DNA from: Gemmatimonadota bacterium
Lineage (GTDB): Bacteria > ARS69
DNA length: 6,050 nt
NCBI GenBank assembly: GCA_020431545.1
Contig: JAGQIB010000446.1
Location: forward strand, 1-6,050
Direction: 5' to 3'
Every line of letters starts with the position of its first letter. The first letter of the stretch is position 1. The position numbers and the translations under genes are program-made. The notes beneath the pieces were generated by a model, which had not been told where the DNA came from, did no database searches, and worked only from the letters and a program-made list of their open reading frames with translations. Positions 1 through 5,634 of the stretch are shown piece by piece.

Positions 1-1979
1 CGGCCGGACTCGTCGCGGCCGTCCCAGTCGTGGCGGTGCGGGCCGGCGGCGAGCCGCTCGGCCGACGTCGCGCGCACGAGGCGCCCCGCCACGTCGAAGA
101 TCGCCGTCGCCACCGCGGCCTCGCGCTCCAGCGTGAACGAGATCGACGTCTCGCCCGCGAACGGATTCGGCGCGACCCGCGTGTCGGAGGCGTTCGCCGC
201 GCGCTCCGGCGCCGCCGTCGACGGATTCGTGAGACTCATCGGCGCCGAGCACACGAGCGAGTAGTCCTGCGACCCGTTCGCGAGCGTTCCCTGGTGGTAC
301 ACGCGGATGCGGTGCACGCCGGCGGGCACGAGCGCGACCTCGATCTGCTCCAGGTTGTCGCGGAAGTTGCGGCCGTTCGTGGCCGCCGCCGACGGATTCG
401 ACGGATCGAGCACCCACGGCTGGTAGACCACGTCGACCACCTCGAACTCCACGTCGAGGTCGTTCACGAGCATCGCGTCCGGCGGATCGAGTGCGGGAGC
501 GGGCGGCGTACCCGCGGGGTCCGTCCAGCCGAGGCCGAGGCGGACGTCGGTCGGGGAGTCGATCGTCACGAAGTACTCGTCCGTCGCGCCGTTCGCGAGC
601 GTGCCCTCGATCACGTGCGAGGTCCCGGCCGCCGCGTCGGCGTCCGCCTGCACGAGCAGCGCGGCGGAGGCCGTGTTGAGCAGGCCCCAGCCGTGCATGT
701 AGTCGGGTCCGGGGTCGGGTCCGGCCTCGTCCGTGGTGGAGCACAGGATCGTCTTGAGCGTGGCGGCGCGGGCGGGGCCACCGTGCGTCACCTTCCAGTG
801 CTGCGCCACGAGGTTCGCGGAGCCGGACGCGTTCGGCGACGCCATCGACGTTCCGCTGTAGCTCGCGTACGACGTGTTGCTGCTCGCGATCGACGACCGC
901 AGCCCCACCCCGTTCGCCACGAGATCCGGCTTGATGCGACCGTCGTCCGTGGGGCCCCAGCCGCTGAACGTCGACATGACCACGTCGCCGGCGGAGGTCC
1001 AGCCGCCGGGGATGTCGTTGATCGCGCCGACCGACAGGATGTTCTTCGCGTTCTTGAGCCACGCCACGGTGTCGTAGCCGGTGGCGCCGCCGTCGGCGTC
1101 GTGCGAGTCGTTGGACTGCACCCAGCTGCCGTCCCAGTGGTAGTGCGTGCCGCCCGGTCCCGGACCGAAGTCGTTGCGGTCGTTGCCGGCGGAGCCCACG
1201 ATCAGGTAGTTCGGCGCGTTGAACGAGATCGCGTCCCAGGCTTGCGCGTTCGAGTCGTAGTAGCCGAAGCCGTAGTCCTCGCTCGAATCCACGTCGAGGT
1301 CGCCGTACCAGTACCAGTCGCCCTGCGAGTCCTGGTACCAGCCGGTGATGAAGCCGTACGAGTGGTTCGAGATCAGCAGACCCTGGGCGGCGGCGCTCGC
1401 CATCTCGGAGTCGTCGCTGTTCCAGTCGTAGCAGTGCAGCTCGCCCTCGTAGGACATGCCCTTCGCGGTCGGGTCCACGCCTTCGCCGATCATCGTGCCG
1501 GACACGTGCGTGGCGTGATTGGAGAAGCTCGAGGCGCCGTCCTCCTGCGAGGCGCGCCCGGTGAGCTCCTGGTGCGACGTGCGGACGGCACCGCCGTCCC
1601 AGATCGCGAGCTCGCCCGGGACCGTGGTGGAACCGGTCAGGCCGAGGCCGCTGGAGCCGCCGGGATGCGCTTCGTCCGTGGAGACGGTCTCGGCCGCCAT
1701 CTCGTTGTCGGTGGCGTAGGTGCGCGGAAAGCCGCGCGCGTCGAGGTAGAGGATCTGGACGTCGCGGTCCGCGGCGCCCACCGGGCCCGGGCGTGGCGAG
1801 GCGAGGAGCGCCTGGAACGCGGGTCCGCGGCCGGCGTCGCGGCGGGCCGCGAGCTCGGCCGCGAGGCGCTGCAGGGCCGGGACGTTCGTGGCGTGGGCCG
1901 GAGCGGACAGGGTGAGCGGGCCGAGAAGCAGCCCCAGGGCCGGTGTGAGGGCCGGCGCGGCGAGCGAGCGAAGTCTCAC
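1..1979 (-). CDS. Secreted S8 (subtilisin/KP-43-like) serine protease with C-terminal FlgD-Ig-like domain, C-terminus cut by window edge
   Basis: Read from GTG at 1979, this frame stays open to base 1 (659 codons seen). The first 30 residues are a Sec signal peptide (MRLRS, a hydrophobic Ala/Leu core, then A-H-A cleavage). A short propeptide-like stretch follows, then the subtilase domain at about residues 90-440. The triad is Asp128 in WDGG, His155 in NHATHVSGT and Ser378 in SGTSMASP; the oxyanion Asn is Asn266 in SAGND. Residues about 450-585 resemble the beta-barrel domain of KP-43-type proteases: GWTDPAG around 484, LVNDLD at 504-509, DNLEQ at 541-545. From about 600 a FlgD-Ig-like module begins (PNPF, FDVAGRLVR, WDGRD) and runs off the window. 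The start is supported by GGGAGAAGG at 1984-1992 and by the complete signal peptide; no in-frame ATG lies close upstream. Expected role: extracellular or surface protein degradation. The Asp and His motifs differ from the usual DTG and HGTH, but all catalytic residues are present. The family call is firm; the substrate is unknown. Confidence 0.93.
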   Translation of the reverse strand, partial: MRLRSLAAPALTPALGLLLGPLTLSAPAHATNVPALQRLAAELAARRDAGRGPAFQALLASPRPGPVGAADRDVQILYLDARGFPRTYATDNEMAAETVSTDEAHPGGSSGLGLTGSTTVPGELAIWDGGAVRTSHQELTGRASQEDGASSFSNHATHVSGTMIGEGVDPTAKGMSYEGELHCYDWNSDDSEMASAAAQGLLISNHSYGFITGWYQDSQGDWYWYGDLDVDSSEDYGFGYYDSNAQAWDAISFNAPNYLIVGSAGNDRNDFGPGPGGTHYHWDGSWVQSNDSHDADGGATGYDTVAWLKNAKNILSVGAINDIPGGWTSAGDVVMSTFSGWGPTDDGRIKPDLVANGVGLRSSIASSNTSYASYSGTSMASPNASGSANLVAQHWKVTHGGPARAATLKTILCSTTDEAGPDPGPDYMHGWGLLNTASAALLVQADADAAAGTSHVIEGTLANGATDEYFVTIDSPTDVRLGLGWTDPAGTPPAPALDPPDAMLVNDLDVEFEVVDVVYQPWVLDPSNPSAAATNGRNFRDNLEQIEVALVPAGVHRIRVYHQGTLANGSQDYSLVCSAPMSLTNPSTAAPERAANASDTRVAPNPFAGETSISFTLEREAAVATAIFDVAGRLVRATSAERLAAGPHRHDWDGRDESG

Positions 1980-1983
1980 GAGA

Positions 1984-1992
1984 CCTTCTCCC
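1984..1992 (-). promoter_or_regulatory. Shine-Dalgarno site of the subtilase gene
   Basis: The minus strand reads GGGAGAAGG. The GGAG core lies 8 nt before the GTG at 1979. It supports choosing this non-ATG start, which also gives a complete signal peptide. Confidence 0.6.
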
Positions 1993-2027
1993 GTTGCGAA
2001 GTGAATGCGGAGCGGGGCAGTGAACTC

Positions 2028-2057
2028 ATTATCGCAGGTCGGCGACGCGTTCCGCAA
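2028..2057 (-). promoter_or_regulatory. Candidate sigma70-type promoter with extended -10, upstream of the subtilase gene
   Basis: On the minus strand TTGCGG (2057-2052, 3 of 6 to TTGACA) is followed after 18 nt by GATAAT (2033-2028, 5 of 6 to TATAAT). The bases just before the -10 are TGC, giving an extended TGn element that can compensate for the weak -35. The AT-rich hexamer stands out in a GC-rich spacer. The predicted transcript start is near 2021, leaving a leader of about 40 nt. This suggests the protease can be expressed apart from the dehydrogenase upstream. Matched by eye only. Confidence 0.45.
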
Positions 2058-2090
2058 ATCGACGGGCCCGAGCGGCCGGCGGGCCGACGG

Positions 2091-2864
2091 TCAGATCGCG
2101 GTCCAGCCGCCGTCGACCATGAGCACGTGGCCCGTGACGTAGCGAGACGCGTCGGACGCGAGGAACACGGCGGCCCCCGCGAGATCGTCCGGCTCGCCCA
2201 CGCGCCCGAGCGGCGTGCGCTCGAGGATCTTCGCGTACGTGTCGGGCTCGCCGAGCGCGGGCGACGTCATCTCGGTGCGGATGTAGCCGGGGCCGATCGC
2301 GTTCACGCGGATGCCGTGGGGGGCCCACTCCACCGCGCAGGTGCGCGTGAGCTGCACGACCGCGCCCTTCGTGGCGGCGTACGGCGCGGAGTTCGGATCC
2401 GCCACCACACCCGCGAACGACGCGAGATTCACGATCGCGCCGGGACGTCGCGCAGCGATGCAACGTCGCGCGAGGATCTGCATGCCGAAGAACACGCCGT
2501 CCAGGTTGAGCGCGACCATGCGCCGCAGGTCCTCGCGCGAGTAGTCCTCGGCCGGCGTGCGCTGGCTGATGCCCGCGTTGTTCACGAGGATGTCGACGTC
2601 GCCGAGGTCGCGGGCCGCGAGATCGAACGCGGCTTCGAGCGAGCCCGGGTCCGTCACGTCGGTCGGCGCGAAGGCGGCGCGGTGGCCCGCACTTTGCAAT
2701 GTGGCGGCGGCGGACTGCCCGCGCGCGGGGTCGATCTCCGCCACCGCGATCGCGGCCCCGGCCCTGGCCAAACCCTGGGCAATCGCGAGCCCGATGCCGC
2801 GTCCGCCCCCCGTGACGAGAGCGACGCGGCCGGAAAGGTCGAAGGGAGAGGCACTTGCGGGCAT
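2091..2864 (-). CDS. SDR-family NAD(P)-dependent oxidoreductase (classical short-chain dehydrogenase)
   Basis: This is a complete 257-residue classical SDR, the normal length for the FabG-like group. The cofactor motif TGGGRGIG is at 18-25, NNAG at 95-98 and the structural Asn at 120. The catalytic Ser149, Tyr162 and Lys166 keep the standard spacing (Y-A-A-T-K), PGYIRT at 192-197 is the usual segment after the active site, and the end VDGGW is typical. The acidic Glu43 at the end of beta-strand 2 favours NAD over NADP (inference). The ATG at 2864 has AGGA 9 nt upstream. The protein has no signal peptide and should be a soluble cytoplasmic enzyme, probably a tetramer as in its family. It lies 61 bp after the duplicated-domain lipoprotein on the same strand, so it may share that transcript, although no functional tie is visible. 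The substrate cannot be read from sequence: 3-ketoacyl-ACP, sugar, steroid or diol dehydrogenases all look like this. Confidence 0.95.
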   Translation of the reverse strand: MPASASPFDLSGRVALVTGGGRGIGLAIAQGLARAGAAIAVAEIDPARGQSAAATLQSAGHRAAFAPTDVTDPGSLEAAFDLAARDLGDVDILVNNAGISQRTPAEDYSREDLRRMVALNLDGVFFGMQILARRCIAARRPGAIVNLASFAGVVADPNSAPYAATKGAVVQLTRTCAVEWAPHGIRVNAIGPGYIRTEMTSPALGEPDTYAKILERTPLGRVGEPDDLAGAAVFLASDASRYVTGHVLMVDGGWTAI

Positions 2865-2873
2865 GGAGACGTG

Positions 2874-2880
2874 TCCTTTC
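2874..2880 (-). promoter_or_regulatory. Shine-Dalgarno site of the SDR gene
   Basis: The minus strand reads GAAAGGA, with AGGA ending 9 nt before the ATG at 2864. The rest of the 61-bp spacer holds an A6 run (T6 on the plus strand at 2901-2906) but no convincing promoter or terminator. Confidence 0.5.
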
Positions 2881-2925
2881 GCGGCGCAGGGCCGTGCCTC
2901 TTTTTTGGCAGCCGACCCGTCGCCG

Positions 2926-3897
2926 CTAGGGGTTGAACGGGATCTGCACGGTCCCGGTCGGGAAGTCCGCGACGTTCGACAGCGCGAAGATCTCGTTCAC
3001 CGGCTGGCTCGCGGGAATCGGCGCGCCGAGGATCTCGAGGAAGAACGGGCCGGCACCGTCCTCGTCGTCGGCCGGCTCGAGGGTCACGAACACGCTGCCG
3101 AGGTCGAGCGGCTGGCCCGTGATCCCGAACGGGAAGTCCGAGCCGGGGTAGGGCCACGGCTGCGACGTCGCGAGCGGGCCCGCGCCGTCCGAGTCCGGGA
3201 GACCCGAGCTCCGGAACTTGCCGAGCGATTGCGGCCCCACCTGCGGGATCGAGATCCACCCCTCGTAGATCCAGCCGACCGGCGCGTCCGGGAGCGACAG
3301 CGACGGCCCCGCTCCGTCCGGCAGCGCGAACCAGACCCCCTCGTTCTCGTCGGTGGAGTCCGCGGAGGTCGGCGTGGCGAGCTGGGCGAAGCCCGTGGCG
3401 GTGGTGAAGTCGCGATTGAAGGCGTCGGCGTAACTCGCGCTCATCGTGGAGGTTCCGTTGAGGAAGGATCCGCCGAGCAGACCCACCGTGCGCGGCGCCG
3501 GATCATCCGCGTCGCGGACCTCCAGGGTCACGAAAGCGTCGACCGCGAGCTGCCAGAGGATCTCGCCGCTCGCGTTCGTGGGCACGTTCTCGTCTTCCGG
3601 ATCCACGCCGAACGTGGTCGGCTGCCAGTCCTCGCCCACGACCTGGCCCGTCCCGTCGATGCGGAAACGTCCGGCGGACGCGGCCGCGGAATGACGGCCC
3701 GGCTCCGTGAGCGCGAACGAGATCCACAGCTCGAACGTCGCGTCCGCCTGGGCGAACGGCGGGAAGCCCGCGAGGGTCATCGTCACGGTGTCGCTGCCGT
3801 CCGGGCCGGTCGGATCGTCCTTGCCGCAGCCGGTCAGGGCGGCCAGCGCCGTCGCCACTCCCAGGATCGTGAATCGACGCGAAATCAACGACTTCAC
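2926..3897 (-). CDS. Putative lipoprotein with a duplicated RskA-like (anti-sigma-K C-terminal-like) domain
   Basis: A 323-residue protein starting at GTG 3897. It opens with a lipoprotein signal peptide: twin Arg at 7-8, a hydrophobic core, and lipobox L-T-G-C with Cys24 as the lipidated residue. A short acidic linker (GKDDPTGPDGSD) follows. The rest contains two copies of one unit. Copy 1 runs about 56-143 (ELWIS, GRF at 76-78, FVTLE at 122-126, LLGG at 140-143). Copy 2 runs about 212-291 (EGWIS, GKF at 226-228, FVTLE at 270-274, ILGA at 289-292). The order of WIS, RF/KF, VTLEP and a following glycine-rich strand recalls the extracytoplasmic RskA domain of anti-sigma factors, but there is no transmembrane or sigma-binding segment. 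The fold link is a tentative inference. The start overlaps the stop of the cytochrome-propeller gene by 4 bp and has no Shine-Dalgarno of its own, so translation is probably coupled. Mature pI should be acidic, as expected for an exposed protein. Function unknown; the two are likely partners. Confidence 0.85.
   Translation of the reverse strand: MKSLISRRFTILGVATALAALTGCGKDDPTGPDGSDTVTMTLAGFPPFAQADATFELWISFALTEPGRHSAAASAGRFRIDGTGQVVGEDWQPTTFGVDPEDENVPTNASGEILWQLAVDAFVTLEVRDADDPAPRTVGLLGGSFLNGTSTMSASYADAFNRDFTTATGFAQLATPTSADSTDENEGVWFALPDGAGPSLSLPDAPVGWIYEGWISIPQVGPQSLGKFRSSGLPDSDGAGPLATSQPWPYPGSDFPFGITGQPLDLGSVFVTLEPADDEDGAGPFFLEILGAPIPASQPVNEIFALSNVADFPTGTVQIPFNP
3025..3264 (-). repeat. Copy 2 of the internal domain duplication
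   Basis: Encodes residues about 212-291 of the lipoprotein at 2926-3897. It shares the ordered landmarks E-x-W-I-S, G-(R/K)-F, F-V-T-L-E and (L/I)-L-G-(G/A) with the upstream copy. The similarity is at protein level only; the DNA copies have diverged, so the duplication is old. Confidence 0.6.
3469..3732 (-). repeat. Copy 1 of the internal domain duplication
   Basis: Encodes residues about 56-143 of the same lipoprotein. It is slightly longer than copy 2, with extra residues between G-R-F and F-V-T-L-E. About 68 residues separate the copies and include the segment NEGVWFALPDG at 185-195. Confidence 0.6.
3894..3897 (-). promoter_or_regulatory. GTGA stop-start overlap, probable translational coupling
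   Basis: On the minus strand the TGA stop of the cytochrome-propeller gene (3896-3894) overlaps the GTG start of the next lipoprotein (3897-3895). The bases upstream (GAGCTTCCTGCC) hold no recognisable Shine-Dalgarno sequence, so terminating ribosomes probably restart here. Confidence 0.7.
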
Positions 3898-5414
3898 GGC
3901 AGGAAGCTCACGAATCGCGCGAAATTCGGAACCTCGGCCACGGACTTGATCGCGTGGGTCGCGGCGTCGAAGACGACGACCGTGCCGGGGTTCTTCTCGC
4001 CGTCCGGGGCCGGATGGTGGCCACCGCCCTGGTTGTCGTCGTTCGCGCTCGTGACCCAGACCTCGCTGCCGTCCGGCGAGAACGCAATCCCGATCGGGCG
4101 GAGGATCACGGCGCGCTCCGGATCGTCCGGGTGCATCGGGGACAGCCGCTCGATCTCCACCGGTGCGTCCGGATTCGAGACGTCGATCACGGACACGGAG
4201 GACTCGAGCCAGTTCGCGACCCACAGGCGCGTGCCGTCCGGCGAGACGGTGAGGTGCCAGGGGCCGTCGCCCACCGCGACCTGTCCGGTCAGCGGGACCG
4301 GCGTGCTGCCGAGGTCGTCCACCGCGGAAGCGTCGAACACGTACACGTGATCCGTCCCCTGGGCGCTCACGTAGAGGCGCGTGTCGTCCGGCGAGAGGAC
4401 GCACTGCTGCGGCGCCTGCGCGATGCCGACGTCCGGCAGCTGGATGTCCTCGTCCAGCATCGTGGGAAGGCCGCGACCGGCGTTCGTGGCGAAGACCGAG
4501 ACGTCGTCGGTCTGGATGTTCGCGACGAACGCGCGCTCGCCGTCCGACGAGATCGCGAGGCCGTGCGGCTGCAGGCGCCCCTGCGGGTTGAAGATCGCGA
4601 GGATCTGGAGCGTCTCCGCGTCGAGCACGTGCACCTTGTGCTCGTCGCCGGGGCCGGTGTGGAAGTTCGACACCCAGAGCTGCGTCCCGTCCGGCGTCGC
4701 CTCCATCAGCGCCGGGTAGGTACCCACGCGAAGGGTCTGCAGGAGCTGGTAGGTGTCGGCGTCGTAGACGTGAAGGTTGTCGCTGGCGTTCTCGAAGCGG
4801 GTCACGTAGAGGCGACGTCGGGTCTGATCGACGTACACCGAGTGCGGCTGCTCGATCGGCAGCAGGCGCACGAGGCGCCCCGTGTCCATGTCCACCACCG
4901 CGACGTCGTTCTCGCCCTGGCACGCCACGAATGCCTTGCGGGTCGTGCCGTCGTCGAGCGTGGAACCGTCGTCGTCGCGCGCGCCCTCCTCGATCCAGCG
5001 CTTGAGGAACCGGATCTCGTCGTCGGGGAGCGCGTCGCGGCCGAGCGGCATCCGGGGCTCGATGTCGCCGGTCGTGTGCAGGTAGAGATGGCTCCACCGC
5101 GGCTCGAACGGGACGACCATGGCGCCGAAGCGGCTGCCCCGCTTGAGCGTGTCGTACGACTCGAGCACGAGGTCGAACGCCGCGTCCGTGGAGTTGTGGC
5201 AGGCGGCGCTGTTGCAGCTCATCGAGAAGATCGGCTGCACGTGCTGCGAGAACACGATCGGGTCGATCGAGTCGTAGTCCGGACGATCCGGGCCGGTCGA
5301 GTCGCCGCAGCCGCCGCCGGCCGTGGCGAGGATGGCGACGCCGGCGACGGCGAACGTCGCGCGGAGGATCCGGCGCGAACTCGCGCGGGACGCACGGGGA
5401 TGAGATCGGGTCAT
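3894..5414 (-). CDS. Cytochrome c (CX4CH) / seven-bladed YVTN beta-propeller lipoprotein
   Basis: A 506-residue exported protein. A basic N-terminus and hydrophobic segment (about 18-32) lead to A-G-G-G-C, with Cys36 as the probable lipid site; the lipobox is weak, but the following G-D-S-T-G-P is typical of FCB-group lipoproteins. Residues about 50-146 form a planctomycete-type cytochrome c domain: HVQPIF, haem site C67-N-S-A-A-C72-H73, likely distal ligand Met122 in RMPLG, and the closing D-D-E-I-R-F-L-K-R-W-I-E-E-G-A helix. From about 160 to the end lie seven propeller units starting (L/A/V)-(Y/W/F)-V at about 161, 202, 246, 295, 347, 397 and 452, with V-x-V-(F/Y/I)-D and S-P-D-G-T motifs. 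The last strand FVSF probably closes onto the first blade. Blade 7 carries a GGGHHP insert at 463-468. ATG 5414 has CAGGA 6 nt upstream and a promoter at 5504-5532. Likely a surface or periplasmic electron-transfer or sensor protein working with the coupled lipoprotein; no substrate is evident. An 8-bladed d1-haem enzyme (NirS type) shares the general layout but is not supported here. Confidence 0.92.
   Translation of the reverse strand: MTRSHPRASRASSRRILRATFAVAGVAILATAGGGCGDSTGPDRPDYDSIDPIVFSQHVQPIFSMSCNSAACHNSTDAAFDLVLESYDTLKRGSRFGAMVVPFEPRWSHLYLHTTGDIEPRMPLGRDALPDDEIRFLKRWIEEGARDDDGSTLDDGTTRKAFVACQGENDVAVVDMDTGRLVRLLPIEQPHSVYVDQTRRRLYVTRFENASDNLHVYDADTYQLLQTLRVGTYPALMEATPDGTQLWVSNFHTGPGDEHKVHVLDAETLQILAIFNPQGRLQPHGLAISSDGERAFVANIQTDDVSVFATNAGRGLPTMLDEDIQLPDVGIAQAPQQCVLSPDDTRLYVSAQGTDHVYVFDASAVDDLGSTPVPLTGQVAVGDGPWHLTVSPDGTRLWVANWLESSVSVIDVSNPDAPVEIERLSPMHPDDPERAVILRPIGIAFSPDGSEVWVTSANDDNQGGGHHPAPDGEKNPGTVVVFDAATHAIKSVAEVPNFARFVSFLP
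4069..4698 (-). repeat. Periodic blade repeats of the beta-propeller visible in DNA
   Basis: The 12-mer CCGTCCGGCGAG or a close variant recurs on the plus strand at 4069, 4234, 4384, 4540 and 4687. The spacings of 165, 150, 156 and 147 nt correspond to 49-55 codons. Each copy encodes the S-P-D-G turn of a YVTN blade, or its equivalent S-S-D-G or T-P-D-G. It reflects protein repeat structure, not a separate element. Confidence 0.75.
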
Positions 5415-5420
5415 CGGTGA

Positions 5421-5425
5421 TCCTG
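5421..5425 (-). promoter_or_regulatory. Shine-Dalgarno site of the cytochrome-propeller gene
   Basis: The minus strand reads CAGGA, ending 6 nt before the ATG at 5414. This supports that start over internal alternatives. Confidence 0.5.
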
Positions 5426-5503
5426 AGGTTCGGGCGGCTCGGTCCCGGTCGGGGCGACCGGTGGGCCCGATCTTTCGGGGCGCAACCCGGGCCGTTGCCC
5501 TAG

Positions 5504-5532
5504 AGTGTAAGGACGGCTCTCGCGCCGGTCAA
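5504..5532 (-). promoter_or_regulatory. Candidate sigma70-type promoter of the lipoprotein operon
   Basis: On the minus strand TTGACC (5532-5527, 5 of 6 to consensus) is followed by exactly 17 nt and TACACT (5509-5504, 4 of 6). The predicted start is near 5497, giving a leader of about 80 nt before ATG 5414. It would drive the cytochrome-propeller gene, the coupled lipoprotein and possibly the SDR gene. Confidence 0.55.
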
Positions 5533-5634
5533 TCGGGGCCGGTGCCGATCCGTCCGGGCGATCCACCGGCGATCGAGGGGACCGTTCCATCGGGTCCGGC
5601 GCCCGGGGCAGTTCCATTCCGAGCGGGGCGACGC

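Larger units (their letters stand above)
5415..5634. other. Divergent intergenic region
   Basis: This 220-bp spacer separates the leftward lipoprotein operon from the rightward Nudix gene. It holds the leftward promoter at 5504-5532 and an 80-nt leader. The leader has two short perfect hairpins: CCGGTC/GACCGG with a 5-nt loop (5445-5461), and CCCGA/TCGGG with a 4-nt loop (5466-5479). No open frame with coding character and no clear plus-strand promoter were found. The Nudix start has only a weak GGGG at 5625-5628 as a ribosome site. Confidence 0.6.

Noticed and set aside
2065..2085. GC-rich inverted repeat (GGCCCG / CGGGCC) after the SDR stop as a terminator
   Set aside because: The stem is 6 bp with a 9-nt loop and no T-run follows it in the minus-strand transcript; such stems are frequent by chance here.
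2896..2910. T6 run on the plus strand as a terminator
   Set aside because: No plus-strand gene ends here and no stable stem lies directly before it.
30..2936. A plus-strand frame of 968 codons opposite the protease and SDR genes
   Set aside because: It is rich in Arg, Val, His and Ala with no recognisable domain, and it is antisense to two genes with clear catalytic motifs. Long open antisense frames are expected at this GC content.
2926..5097. A 723-codon minus-strand reading of the second lipoprotein starting at 5097
   Set aside because: The first ~400 residues are an out-of-frame reading of the propeller gene. The real start is GTG 3897, just before the signal peptide.
5340..5373. Tat-type export signal (S-R-R) in the cytochrome-propeller lipoprotein
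   Set aside because: The motif is only partial, and c-type haem is attached after Sec export of an unfolded chain, which argues against Tat. The S-R-R-F in the second lipoprotein is likewise too weak to call.
2557..5420. Plus-strand frames of 597 and 488 codons opposite the two lipoprotein genes
   Set aside because: Same compositional bias and no domains; the minus strand encodes the haem site, propeller motifs and lipobox signals.
5532..5549. Inverted repeat ATCGG-N8-CCGAT next to the -35 as an operator
   Set aside because: Five-base arms are expected often by chance in GC-rich DNA and no regulator gene is nearby.
5584..5617. Direct repeat GTTCCAT at 5584 and 5611
   Set aside because: Only 7 bp, two copies, and not placed around a recognisable promoter; could be chance.
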